Source: Plectosphaerella cucumerina
Lineage: Eukaryota > Ascomycota > Sordariomycetes > Glomerellales > Plectosphaerellaceae
DNA: 64,000 nucleotides
Direction of reading: 5' to 3'
Assembly (NCBI GenBank): GCA_020746995.1
Contig: JAGPXD010000005.1
Span: forward strand, 2,852,001 to 2,916,000
The notes beneath the pieces are model-generated. The model was given only the letters and a program-made list of their open reading frames with translations. It ran no database searches and was not told the origin of the DNA. Every line of letters starts with the position of its first letter. The stretch's first letter is position 1. Both the position numbers and the translations under genes were made by a program. Positions 35,392 to 48,340 of the stretch are shown in pieces.

Positions 35392-38300
35392 ATGTCCCCA
35401 GGAGGCAACTCGGCGTCGCGAAACACGGCACCACCATCCCACACCTCTGCAGACTCTGGCGTTGTGCCGGACATGTCAGACGACGAGGACTTGCAGTCCC
35501 TGTCCGGGCACCACGACAAGGACGGCTCCCACGACGGCGGCAGCAGCCACTCCGTCACCGATGATGAGGGAAAGGTGAAGTCGGAGGAGGGCGGCGCCAA
35601 CGGCCTCCCCGTTCAGAAGCGCCGCAGGGTCACGCGCGCCTGCGACGAGTGTCGGCGCAAGAAGATCAAGTGCGACGGCAAGCAGCCCTGCACCCACTGC
35701 GCCGTGTACAGCTATGGTAGGTTCCGAGCTCCGCGCATCCGTTACGCCCCTCCCTTTGCAGTCAGGGGCCGGTCTTCTGACTCTCTGCAGAATGCACATA
35801 CGACAAGCCTTCGAACCGACGGAGGAATCCCGCCCCTCAGTACCTCGAGGCCCTGGAAAGCAGGTTGCAGCGCGCCGAGTCTCTGCTGCGACAGTTCATG
35901 CCCGATGTCGACCTCAACGACCCCAGCCTCGACCCCTCCGTCCAGCAGGAGTTCCGCACCCGCGAGGTGGCCCGGTCCCAGGGCAAGATGGCCCCTGGCC
36001 GGCCAGGCATTCCCGGCAGGGAGGACACCCAGCTCCTGTCCATGATTGAGTCCATCGGACAGCTGGATCTCGACGAGCAAGGAGGCTGGGACTTCTACGG
36101 TGTCTCCTCTGGCGCCGTCTTCCTCCGCCGTATGAAGGAGCACTTCCAAGGGCTCATGGGCACCGACACCAAGGAAGCCTTCCTCCCCCGCAAGGAGAAG
36201 ATCCCAGGTCTCGCCACGCTCGATTCGCCAGCATCAGCATCCAGCTCTCCTTTCGACACACTCCCGACCCAGGGACCCGAACTGCCCCCGAAAGAATACG
36301 CTCGCCAGCTCTGCACCTACTCCATCAGCTGCGCCACCTGCCTCATCCGCATCGTCCACACACCATCCTTCTGGGATCTCTTTGAGCGTATCTACGAGAA
36401 GCCGTACGAGTCGTACACCCACGAGGAGCAGCGATTCCTCGGCCTCATGTACGCCACCATGGGCCTCGGCTGCATGTACTCCAGCCTCGACAAGGACAAC
36501 CACATGCCGTACAAGGACGCCGTGGAACAAGGGTAAGACCGAGATGCCCACAACTGTCCCTTTTTCTGTGACTGACCATTTCGCAGTGCCAAGTTCTACG
36601 AAGTTGCCAGGAAGATTCTCCAGGACATCACAGAGTGCCGCGATCTCACCTCGCTGCAGGCTCTGCTCTTCATGATCCTGTTCCTTCAGGCCACATCAAA
36701 CTTCAGCGCCTGCTATGCCTACGTCGGTATCGCCCTGCGCTCATCAGTACGCATGGGCCTGCACCGACACCTTCAGCACGAGCAGATTGGCATTATCGAA
36801 CAGGAGGTGCGGAAACGTGTCTTCTACGTTGTCAGGCAGATGGACATTTATGTCTCTGCCATGATGGGATTCCCGCTGCTCCACAACTCCGAGGACATCG
36901 ACCAGCCCTACCCGACCGAGGTGGACGACGAGTACATCACCAACGAAGGCATCATTCAGCCGCCAATGGGCACGCCCAGCTACTTTGAGGCCTTCAACGC
37001 TTACACCAAGCTGATGGAGATCCTCGCTCGGATCGTCAAGAACGTGTACCCTCTCAAGGGGCTCAGCCAGACGGTGATGAAGGGCGACAAACCCGGCACG
37101 TCGTACCACATCAGCTACTCGAGCATCAAGAAGATCGAGGGAGAGCTCCAGGAATGGTACAGGCTCCTGCCGCCGCACTGGAGGCCAAATGCCGAGGGCC
37201 CCATTGAAGCAATTCGGTAAGTCGGTCCAGACTCCTTGGCGAGATACCCGGCAGGGTTCCAGACCACCCCACGCATGTGGCCAGACCATCAGAGATTGAC
37301 CTAGACCAGCGTGCGACACCTGCTCCGATTCGCCTATGCCCATGTCCAGCTCGTCCTCTACCGCCCGTTCCTGCATTACGTGTCTCCCCGCCTGAGCATG
37401 GGCAAGCATGTCGACGAGCTCTCATACGCGTGTGCCGCCGCCGCTATCAGCGTGTCGAGGAACATTGTGCACATTGGCATTGAGATCCGAAAGCAGGGCG
37501 TCCTGGCAGGGCCCTACTGGGTCATGCTGTACACCGAGTTCTTCGCTGTGATGTCGCTTGTCTTCTATGCTGTCGAGAACCCGGAGAAGCCGGGATCCGG
37601 CGACGTCCTCAGCGATGCTAAGGCCGGCAGGGACATGATTGCGGACCTCAAGACGAAGAGCCAGGCTGCCGAGCGTGCCAGCACTGCACTTGACGTGAGT
37701 ATCTTTTGCAAAGTTGAAGAAGTCCCGTCTAACACGAATGTCAGATCTTGTTCGAGCAACTACCCGAGCGCCTTCAACAGGCAAGGGCCCGTCCCATTCC
37801 CAGCAAGAAGCGGTCGGCGGCCGATGCCATGCCTTCTTCAGTCCCCGCCTACGGTCACCCTGCCATCCACCATGGCCAGATTCACCGACGATCCGAGGAG
37901 TTCTCTCGGCCATCGAGCGCCGCGATGTCCAACGGACGAATGCCGCACGCACCGGTGAGGACCTCATTCGACAGCGTGGTACCAGGCGCCGACGGCAGCT
38001 ACCGGGACTCGGGCTTCGGTGGTGACTGGCAGGACGCTGTGCCGCCGCTGGACATGGGCTCTCGTGCGACACCAGAGTCGACGACCAGCTCGCACTCGAG
38101 GGCATCAACGTTCCCGCAACAGGGCATTGCCAACGGCACAACAATTCACAAGCTGGACTCGCTCATGTTCCCGTCCGGCGACCCGTTCGCCTACCCCAAC
38201 CAGCCTATGATGCAGCTTGGCTACCCTAAGCCTGTGTCTGGGCCGCAGTCGGCAACCATCAGCGCGCCGCTGACGGCGTCCATGACAATACCGGGATCGT

Positions 38301-38626
38301 TCGACGACTTTGACGCCAACCAATTCCTGGGGCAGACGTCCGCATACACACTGCAGCAGCAACAGCAACAACAGGCGCAACATCAGCAGCAGCAGCAATA
38401 CCCTCAACCACCTCAGCAAGGGCTGGACCTATCAAACATGTACCAACAACAACACCAACAACAGCCATCCATGCTCGGAATGCAGCAGGATGCGCAACGA
38501 CTGGAGCACGCGCGGCGCGCGGCCCAGATGCAACGGCCGATGGATAATAGAGAGATGGAGCGCATGCTTGCGGAATCGGGATACCAAGGGAACTGGGGCA
38601 ACATGTATGCGCGGACCGGGTTTTAG
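35392..38626 (+). CDS. Zn2Cys6 fungal transcription factor with poly-Gln C-terminus
   Basis: Five exons, 35392-35716, 35791-36532, 36587-37216, 37310-37694 and 37745-38626, encode 987 aa. The zinc cluster has six cysteines at about residues 84, 87, 94, 100, 103 and 110; the last lies on exon 2, so the intron splits the DNA-binding domain. A short linker and coiled segment (PQYLEALESRLQRAESLL) follow. The fungal-specific factor domain (about residues 290-700) contains FYEVARKILQDI, LFMILFLQATSNFSACYAYVGIALR and MGLHRHL. The C-terminus has Gln runs (about 875-930) likely serving activation. It is nuclear. The cluster sequence recalls regulators of plant-cell-wall enzyme genes such as CLR-1/ClrA, but I cannot confirm this, so no symbol is given. 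Confidence 0.93.
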
Positions 38627-40362
38627 GCTCGGGGCAGGATCGCAGGCCCGGCTGATGCACATACCCGCGGCCCGGACCACGCATCTACCCTTCCACCATT
38701 TTCTACACATGTTTCATGGAGGAGCAGAGGCAAGGGGCTGGGAGAGGAGTTTCTGGGACAGGTGTGGCAAAGATTCATGAGGATACTAAACGGCCGACGG
38801 GGACGGTGCATCCGGGGAAGCATGGGACTCTGGGGGATTGGGCCCTGGGGCGTCTCTGCCATTATGACACCTTTTTTTGCTACATACATCATGGCGTACA
38901 GCCGGACTTAATTCTGGATAATGACATTTGGAGTTCAAGACAGTCTTTTTCACGAACGCGCGTTGCTCTGGTTTCACAGGCTTCGGAGGAAGGGCGGCCA
39001 AGAGCCGGCCGGCGTCTCAGCGAGTCGTGCAGCCGTTGAAGTCCCAAGACGTCGGAGGGGCCGGGTTGATCGCGTGGGCGCCTGCAGATCTCGGGCAAAA
39101 CCTTGTGTCAGGGTAAGATGGACACTGCGTCACCGGCGGGGGGAGGCGAGCGAGTCTGTCTGTGTGTGAGTAACACAGGAGGGGGGGTCGGCTTGATAAT
39201 CTCTCGGCGTTGGTGGTGTTTTCGCCGTTGGGGATCGGTGAGGTATCGATGACGGGGGGTGGCCTCGGAGCGGCGCCGAATGAACGATTCGGAGGGTTTG
39301 AAGGGGGGGTCGGACTCGGGCTCGGGAAATTCCCTAGGGGGCGCTTTTGGTCAAGGGGGGTGTTCACGATGAGGGGAGATGGACTGTCCTGCGTCAGCGC
39401 GATCGGGGAGAAGCTATTGAGAGACGGGCTGGTGTCTTTGGATTTTCTATATTTGGATTGGCTTTGGAGGCGAATGTGAGCTGGGCTCTTTTGGCTTCGT
39501 ATTTGGGCGTTGTCTATTTGGGAAGGGGGGGATTCTGGAGAGGGTGCAGTTTTTGGCGCTGGGAGGATGCTGGGTTAGCGTGACGGTGGGCGGAGAGGGA
39601 GGTGGGCTGAGCGGGGATGCTTGGCAGGGCGGTCGGGTCCGAGTCGGGGGTCGGGGGTTTGGGAGGACCGATGCCGGGGTCGGTGGATTGGGTGAGCCGT
39701 GTCGGTGGAAGGAGAGTATTGTTAGTGCGGTATTAGAGATGTCGCCCGAAAAGGGGTCTGAGATGGGAGGAAATGGGCTTAATTGCTAGTGGATTATCGG
39801 CAGGCTTGAGCGTTGGAACATTGCTTGCCAACGGATTGAGGGCTTCGCCGATGTCTTATTTTGGCTTCGGCTTCGACAAACCATTAGGACATCCCTCCAC
39901 TGTCGTTGATCTTGCGTTAAGTAATCCAACACGACCCTGGACCTCTTGCAACGATGGATCTGCTGGTCGAAGGACTTGTTTTGGCCTGCTGGAGACCATG
40001 ATTCGTCCTTGAAAGCAGTCTACGTACCATCTACCTCCTTCTCTCCCATCTGAGAGTGCCCTGTTTCTAAACATCGTCAGAGTGCATTCATTCAATCATC
40101 TCGCAAACGTCTTTCTTGCAGAGAAGGCAGTCTTCGGCTTCACAGAGCAAGCATATAGATGATGCCAATGGGATGACGGCAATGGCTGTGCTCACCGAGC
40201 TCAGCTAGATTGGACTGCAGCGCCAAGAAGTTGGGCTGACTGCATATCGACCAGGCTGCAGCAGAGCTGTTGCTCCCTCCCACGTCCTGACTGCCATAAC
40301 CCCGCACCTCTCCAGACTTCCCTCCTTCATCCCCTGCGAAGCACCTCATTCCAGCCGTCACG
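38627..40362. other. Intergenic region between the transcription factor and the NLR
   Basis: 3' flank of the factor, then a G-rich stretch (39170-39780). No supportable gene. Confidence 0.5.
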
Positions 40363-43300
40363 ATGGCGGCCGAGGCGCTCGGGGTCGCGAGCAGCGTCAT
40401 CGCTATCGTCGACATGTCGTTCAAGATCATCCATCTCGTCGGCCGATACATGAGTGGAGTGAGAGGCGCCAAGGACGACATGCGGAACCTCGTCGCGGAG
40501 ATCACCGAGTGCCACACGGCGGCAGACGAGATGGACAAGCTCCTCAAAGATCCGAAGGCGCAGGGGCTCCGGTCGTCGAGGGAGCTTGCTTCTATGCTTG
40601 ATCCTGCCCGGGTTACCCTCAAGGAACTCCTCGCGAAGCTCGAGAAGTCCAGCGATTCTTCTCTCGGCAGGTTGAGGTGGCCCCAGATGAAGGATTCGAT
40701 CGAGGATACGGTCAAACGATTGGCTCGTGCCCGAGAGAGGATGCTATTCATGATGAATGTGGACCAAACGTTCGTGATCACTCTCTTTTCTGTCCGTTTC
40801 CTCAACGGCTCAGTGCGATGCTCGCTTTTTCTATGTTGCACTATGACTCTCGTCTCTTCAGGGGTACATCGTCATTCTTGTCTCTTCTGGACGGGCAGCC
40901 TGCGATCTTCGGCTTTTCAAGACGTTCGTATGCTGATGGTTCCGTGGGTAGACGGCAAGGCCAGAACATCGAACATCGAATCGTGATAGACAACCTTCCG
41001 ACTGCCGAAGGTGCTGCATTCGATTCTCACGCGCACGAACACAATAACGCGTGCATGCCCGACACGCGAGTTGAGCTTCTCGAGGAAATCTCCCAATGGA
41101 TCGATGGAACAGACTCGCGATTGATCTTCTGGCTAAACGGCATGGCTGGGACTGGAAAGTCGACGATTTCGCAGACAGTCGCACGTTCCCAGTCCAGGGC
41201 TGGTCGGTTAGGCGCATCATTCTTCTTCAAGAAGGGCGAGGCGGGTCGTGGCAGCATTGCCAGGTTCATGTCGACTCTGGCCCGTCAACTGGCTGACAGC
41301 GTGCCCGGAGTCGGTCCTCTGATCAAAGCCGCTGTCGACAAGGATCCAGACATCGGGAAGAAACTTGTGCAGCAGCAGTTCGACAAGCTCATCAGAGAAC
41401 CTCTAGCCACCGTGCTCCAGAGCGCCGCCACAACAGCACGCATCGTTTTTGTCATTGACGCCCTGGATGAGTGCGAGAAGGATGCCGACATCCGGCTGCT
41501 GGTACAAGTTCTGGCCTCGGCCACGTCCCTTCGGTCTCACCTCCGGTTCTTCTTAACCAGTCGGCCGGACCTGTCCGTCAGACTTGGCTTCAGGAAAGCG
41601 AAGGACACGTACCAGGACCTGGTCCTCCATGATATTCCGGAAAGCATTGTCGAGCATGACCTGGCTGTGTTTTTCCGAAACAGCTTCGACTTGATACGAT
41701 CAGACTTCAACACGATTGCCGACACTGAGGACGACAAGCTACCCACCGAGTGGCCTGGTGACGAAACGGTCCACGAGCTCGTGTCCAGGTCGAAACCCCT
41801 CTTCATCTTCGCCGCAACTTTGTGCCGCTTCGTGAGCGATCCCCTTTGCGGCAATCCCAAGTCGCTACTCGGACAGATTCTGAGTTCTGCGGCGACTGGT
41901 TCCCCTCTCAGTCAGACATACCGTCCCGTCCTCGACTCACAGCTCCTCAACGTTCCGACATCCCTGAGAGCAGGCATCATCAAGGACTTTGTCCTTGTGG
42001 TCGGGTCGATCGTCATCCTCGCCGAACCCCTAGGCATCTCGAATTTGGCGTCTCTCCTGGGGGAATCTCGCGACACCATATGCGACAGGCTCAGGCTGCT
42101 CCACGCAGTCTTGAGGGTCCCGCAGGACGATTCTCCCGTACGCCTGTTGCATCTCTCCTTCCGCGACTACCTTCTTGACCCCAGTTCGCAGGAACATGGG
42201 GCCAATCAGTTCCACGTCGATGAAGATCACACCCATCGGACCATTGCTGAAAGGTGTATCTGTGTGATGAGAGAGCATCCACTGCACCAGAACATAGCGG
42301 GCTTGTCCTTTCCAGGTATGCAGACGTCCGATGTCAGCTCGCAACAGCTCGCCAGCGCCATTTCACCGGCACTACACTACGCCTGTCGATACTGGATACA
42401 CCACTGGACATCTTCCAGCTTCCAGGAGTACAGTGGTGTGACAATACACGAGTTCTTGAAGCAACATTTGCTCTACTGGTTCGAGGCCATGAGCCTGCTG
42501 GGCCACCTCGGGGAAGCTTTGAATGCCCTTCACTCACTTCTCTCATGGATGCAGGTGAGAGATTGATCACGTCTGGGCCGTCGTAAGATCGGTGCTTACA
42601 AGACAGGAGCCAAAGGAATATCATTCGCTGAGCGATCTGTCGGAATTCCTCCTCGATGCCATTCGGTTCCTCAGATCAAATTTTCATGTCATCGGACACG
42701 CCCCTTTACAGATCTATGCCTCCGCTCTGGCCCTCTCTCCCACCCAAAGTATTGTCAAGAGTTCTTTCATCAGCCTCATTCCTCGTTGGTTGACTCTCCA
42801 GCCACCAGTGAGGGATACTTGGGACGCCTGCTTGGTCCGTCTTGAGTGTCCCGAGGAGGCGAGACATGTCACCTTCTCACACGACTCGAAACGGTTGGCA
42901 GTACTCACTTGGGGTGGAAATATCTTCTTGTTCAATGTTGAGACAGGTGAGCGCGAGGCCTCACTCGTGCTCGAAGAGCACGAAAAACCAGCTCCAGGCA
43001 AAGATTACCAGCTTGCATTTTCAAGATTCTCAGAAATTCTGGCATTAGCGCTTGGATCAATCGTCTATTTGTGGACGGTGCAAACTGGAAACCGTTTCCG
43101 AAATCTCAAGGGCTACGACGCGGTGCGATCCATTTCCTTCTCAGCTGATTCGAAGACTCTTTTTACCAGTATCGACAAGGGCGAAATCCGAGCCTGGGAC
43201 CTCGAATCGGGAGCATGCACGGTAGTTTTTGACTATCATCATGGAACATCTCATGAATTTGTCAATTGCCACCATTCTACAGTCTCTCACCCCCTGCTGC

Positions 43301-44838
43301 TGGCCTATGAGGGTGGTATAGCTCATATCTACGACACCCAAACTAATGACTGCCAGGCGACTTTGGTAGGACATACGGAAAGTGCTCTCACTACGGGGAT
43401 GGCATCCTCTCACAACAACGGAAGAATCGTCATTCAATCTTCCTCTGGCAAAATCGGTTGTTGGAACGCCATGACCGGGGAATTTCTCGGCGAAACAACG
43501 GTGCCCGAGGCCAGAGTATTCTCTGTGAAATTTTGCGGCCAGTCACAGAGTTCTGTAGCCACTACCACAGAACGCGGCTCCATTCACCTTTGGAATATCG
43601 ACACTGGTGAGACTTCAGAAATATGGCCTAGTCAGGGCAGTTTAGGTGCCTTTGCCTTTTCGCCCAACGAGGGATTACTAGCCACATGCGACAGGGATAT
43701 CCTGATTTGGGGCACACATGCTCTCAAACACCAGCAACCACGTGCATCCAAATACGCCTTTCATCCGCCGATAATCTGCGATTTGATTTTTTCAAACGAC
43801 TCCCGTGTTCTGGTCTCCTCATCCCACCACGGGTCAATCCGGATCTGGGATGTCGAGGAAGGATGCTCTGAAGAGATTCCAGAAAGACACCTCTTCCAGT
43901 TGCCTCAGGTCTCGGACAACTTTACACCTGGCTCGGAAAGTTTTTGCGCCCTTTGGGAGTCACTTGGGAATACGCACTGGGTGACCTGTGTTCCAGAAGA
44001 AGAGAAGGTCTTTATGGTCAAGTTTTCGAAAACTTTTGACACTCTCGCAGTGGTGACTCGCGGAGAAGGGCCATGCCTCATTCAGCTGTGGGACGTCATG
44101 ACACAGCAGAAGGCTCAGTCACTGGAGCCTTTTCGAGAGGAATGGGATGAACTCGACTCCATTTTCTTCTCGGACGACTCGACCATGCTGGCAGCTGTCA
44201 TCACAGGCCCGGAGCCCGACTGTGTCAATTTAATTGCGATTTGGGACGTCTGCTCGGGGGCATGTGTTCGAGTGGAGGTCTTCCCGAATCTGGAGTTGTG
44301 TTCGAGTGCTGCCCTTTTCTTGCCAGACGGAAAGAAGTTGGCCTGCGTTTCGAATAGCTCATTGTGTCTCTGGGACCTTGAGAGCGGTGCGAGACAATGG
44401 GGACTGGAGCAGCACAAAGAGGTCAAATTTTGCTCTTTGGCCTCTTCATCGGACTCAAAGAGGCTATTTTCGACCTCCGACAGCGGTACCAAAATTTGGA
44501 TTTGGGACGTGGAAACGTTGCAATGCAATGCTATCATCATGACGCCTGGTTTTCCATGGAGAGTCCATGTTCTCCCAGGCAACAGGCATCTGGCCACAGA
44601 CATCGGAATCATTTCTATCGACAATGATGAGGGCCTATTTCGGCCTGAAGGTCTGGGGTACAACAAAGCAGGCTGGATCACTTGGGATGGGCTTGATTGG
44701 TTTTGGCTTCCTTCCCAGTATCGGGCTTATCGCTTTTCTAGGCATTCTGGCAGTGTGCGGGTTCAAGGTGACAGGATAGCGCTGGGCTGCGAGTCGGGGG
44801 ATGTTGTTTTCTTTGGTATCAACGGGGCAATGGGGTAA
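40363..44838 (+). CDS. STAND NLR: Fungal_N - NACHT - WD40
   Basis: Three exons, 40363-40769, 40862-42554 and 42607-44838, give 1443 aa. The N-terminus (about 1-130) is the fungal STAND N-terminal helical domain (AAEALGVASSVIAIVDMSFKI). The NACHT NTPase has the P-loop GMAGTGKST (residues 229-237), Walker B VFVIDALDE (Asp335, Asp338, Glu339) and a SRPDL sensor block. A winged-helix region ends near 470 with LHLSFRDYLLDP. From about 780 to the end lie roughly twelve degenerate WD40 blades (IRAWDLESG, IHLWNIDTGE, IRIWDVEEG, LCLWDLESG) and the usual closing GWITWDGLDWFWLPSQYR. These proteins sense non-self and oligomerise to trigger cell death or incompatibility. The first intron (40770-40861) is the best but not the only possible join. 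Confidence 0.9.
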
Positions 44839-46381
44839 CACGTGTATTTTTGTTCCCGGGTGCCTGCAGTAGAGGCATTAAAACGAGTTACGAGGGGCAT
44901 TAGTCACAAACAAACATTTACCCAGATATCACAGCCGGAATTGACAAATATAGGACCACACAGCCTCTCAACGTATCCATGCATTTCAAGCCCAACGGTG
45001 AACCAGGAGTCGTGTAACTTACATCATTCCTCCTGTCAGATAGCTCATGTACGGACTTGATTCGTCAGGATCCTGACACTGGGATCTTCCAACAGGGCCA
45101 AGCGAAAAACACCGAGGCCAAGCATGGTTCTCATTAAGAATCAAGGCCACGGGAAGTAAGAATAGCTTGAAAAGTACAGGTATGTAAGAGACAGGCAGTA
45201 GGTGGCCTGCACCTTACAGACCCTAGAGCTCAACGGCGTAGCCGTTGAGCCAAAAGAGCAGTCAATACCCACGCGACTGCGGGATTCCGATTGCCTACTA
45301 CAGTCCCTTGTATAGGGAGTCCCTGTCAGGAGCCCTGAAAAGGTACTGCTGACAACAATATCTATACCAGAGCATCGTTTCCTGTCATTCGTGATTTGGA
45401 CACAGGAGTGAAGCATGTCTAGGCCGTAGGTAGGTGCAAGGGTCAGGGAAATGCATCGAAGATCGCGACCCCAAGTGATAGCCAGGGACCCCCCCCTCCT
45501 TCAGCTGCATGGAGAAGTAACAGAATTCCATGCACCTTTTCGACGACATTATGTGCCTCTTGAATGAAGACCTGTTTCTCCTAGACGTCAGCTGGGGTTG
45601 ACGCCGAGGATGACTCAAGTCGTCCATTGCTTTCAGGCAAAGCCGGGCGGATCTGGTGACTTTGTCGAGTGCTGCCACTGAAGTAGCCGGATGATGCGAC
45701 GCTCAAATGATTGCGGCACTGGTGATCAAGTGGTCGGATCAGCGGGATGGTCAGCCCTTGTTCATGTCTTCTCGACCGTCCCGCAGTTGTGTCTGGTGTG
45801 CAGGGTCGACGTGGGCTCGTGATGAATCAGCCACAGACAAACCAGCCACAGTCGAAAATTGGTCTGTGTGGCTGCCGCTGACATAACCCCTTGACCGCAA
45901 GTCTGTCCTCAGTCCAGGCCGGCCCAGTCGAGTGGCACACGGCACCGCCTCTGGGCCCCCCCCGTCCCACGCCAGACTTTAACCAGGCCACCCACGCCCG
46001 CGTCCACATCCGCCTGCTTCCTTGTCCATCCTGTCCTGCCTGCGGGACCGCCGATTACTAGTCGCCCGTCGCCCGTCGCGCATCCTCGCTCACCGACATA
46101 TGCCTGGGCGAAGCGGTCAGCAAAGATCCGGCGCTTGAAGAAACGACAAGGTTTTGAACAACATAAACGTGCGCTGTTTTCATCTCGTCCCCCCCCTTCA
46201 TACCCCCCGCCTTCCCGCGCGCGTGGCCTTGTCGATCTCGAGATCATCTTTCGATACCTTCCTTCCTGTCCTTCCTCCGCGGCCGTTGCGTCTTGTTTCC
46301 GTGTGTGCGCCTCTTCAATCGCGGACCCGAACCGCTGCGATCGACTCGCCTCGCTCAACCTCCCTCCCCCCTTATCTGGAA
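44839..46381. other. Intergenic region between NLR and peptidase
   Basis: About 1.5 kb with no gene supported. Slightly AT-richer than the housekeeping segments; contains a perfect short hairpin at 45228-45250. No long terminal repeats or transposase remnants are recognised. Confidence 0.5.
45228..45250. repeat. 10-bp perfect inverted repeat (hairpin)
   Basis: Arms GCTCAACGGC and GCCGTTGAGC with a GTA loop. Could form a compact hairpin; function unknown. Confidence 0.6.
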
Positions 46382-48340
46382 ATGGCGAACGTCAAGGTGG
46401 CCTGGGACCCGACCGTGGTGGACGCATTTGATGCGCTGTAGGTTCCCCCTCCCCCGCCTCTTCGTCGTCGTGGGGTGACTGCCTACCTGGGCGCTGTGTT
46501 TGTGGTGATGTTGCTGACACCGCTGCTGTAGATCCATCGAGGTCAGGGTGTCCGAGAATGACTCTGCTTGCACTGCGTGCGCGCGGCCTGAGCAGAAGAA
46601 GGCCTCCCCGACACTGAAGAAGAAGCCTTCGTCATCATCATCATCATCATCATCGTCGTCGCCCAAGTCAAAGTACCCTGGTGAGTGGGCTCATGCACAT
46701 CATCGCAGATTCATCCGAGAGGCTGACCGCCCCTCCAGCCAAAACCCACGCCCGCAAGGTCGCAAAGGAGCTCAACACCTCCAATGGCCTCATCCTCCTG
46801 CCTGGCGAGCCCTCGCGGACATATGAGCATTCTGACATGTCGCCGCCATTCCGGCAACGGCGATAGTAGGTCGCCCTCATTGTCTCTCACCGCCACTCAC
46901 TCACTGACTATCGCCAGCTTTTACTACCTCACTGGTGTTGACCAGCCAGACTGCTATATCACCTACGATCTTGTCGCAGACCACCTCACCCTCTGGGTGC
47001 CCTTCATTGAAGCCCGTCAGATCCTCTGGTACGGTCGCACGCCATCGCCCGAGGATTACCTCGCCAACTCCGACCTCGACTCGGTCCGCTACACCCGAGA
47101 CCTCACTCCCTTCCTGCACGCCTACTTCAACCAGCACTCGCCCTCTACGGTCTATCTCCTCGACAAGGCCCAGGTGCCGCCGAGCCTCGAGACCACCTTT
47201 GCCAAGCGCTACGAGTTCGACATTGACACCAGCGCCCTGATGCCCGCCATGGACGAGGCCCGCGTCGTCAAGACGGACCACGAGATCGCCCTCATCCGCC
47301 GCGCCAACGACATCTCATCCGCCGCCCACCGCGCCGTCCAGCGCCGCCTGCGCTCCTTCACCAACGAGCGAGAGGTCCAGGCCCTCTTCGAAGCAGAGTG
47401 CGCTCTGCGCGGTGCCAAGCGCCAGGCCTACGATGTCATCGCCGGCAGCGGTCCCAATGCCGCCACTCTTCATTACGACGACAACGACCAACCCCTCGAA
47501 GGCCGCCAGTTCCTCGTCCTCGACGCCGGGTGCGAGTTCTCATGCTACGCCAGCGACATTACACGCACCCTACCCATCAACGGCACTTTCACCTCTGAGG
47601 CCCGTGCCGTTTACCGCCTTGTCGCCTCCATGCAGAACGCCTGTATCGAGGCGGTGAAGCCAGGCATCTTGTACTACGCCCTCCACGTGCAAGCCTCCAG
47701 CATCGCCCAGGCAGGCCTCTTCAAGCTGGGCATCCTCCGTGGCGACCCCGCCGCTGCCTGGGCCGCCGGTACCGTCGCCGGCTTCTTCCCCCACGGACTC
47801 GGCCACCACGTCGGCCTCGAGACCCACGACGTCACCGGCAACACGCGCCTCCTCCTCTCCTCAACCGAGGCCGCCACCATCCGCGCCTCCGCCGGCGCCC
47901 GCATCACCAAGCGCGACATGTTCTCCGCCGAGGCCTTCCGCCGCATCCCTCACGCCGTCGCCTCCGCCAGCCTCGAAAACATCACGGCCTTTGTCGCCGC
48001 CGACATCGATCCCCCGACGGCAACCTCGCCGTCACGAACAGCAGCAGCGGCGACCCCGCCCCCGCCCTACAGGGGCCGCCAGACCCTCAAGCCCGGCATG
48101 GTCGTCACCATCGAGCCGGGCGTGTACTTTTGCCGCGAATACCTCGAGGGCTACTTCCGCAAGAGCGAGAAACACCGCGATTTCATTGATTGGGACCTCC
48201 TCGAGGACTACTATCACGTTGGCGGCGTGCGCATCGAGGACGACATTCTGGTTACGTCAGACGGGTATGAGAACCTGACTACGGCGCCAAAGGGCTCCGA
48301 GATGGTCGCTGTCGTCAATGGGGATGACAGGGTTGTATAG
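46382..48340 (+). CDS. Xaa-Pro aminopeptidase/dipeptidase, M24 family
   Basis: Four exons, 46382-46437, 46532-46680, 46739-46865 and 46918-48340, encode 584 aa. The joins yield SKYPAKTHARKVAKEL and FRQRRYFYYLTG, both hallmarks of fungal PepP. The five metal ligands of the pita-bread fold are present: Asp313, Asp324, His407, Glu510 and Glu551, within VLDAGCEFSCYASDITRT, FPHGLGHHVGLETHD, VVTIEPGVYF and GGVRIEDDILV. The enzyme removes an N-terminal residue next to proline (or splits X-Pro dipeptides) using two divalent metals, usually Mn. It is cytosolic as far as can be seen. An N-terminal extension of about 65 residues with an 11-Ser run, and an insert before PPPYRGRQTLKPGM, make it longer than the usual 460-520 aa. 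Confidence 0.93.
46629..46661. repeat. TCA/TCG trinucleotide run in coding exon
   Basis: Encodes eleven consecutive serines in the N-terminal extension of the M24 peptidase. Confidence 0.8.

Noticed and set aside
44839..46381. Transposon remnant
   Set aside because: No terminal repeats, transposase or reverse-transcriptase residues could be recognised.
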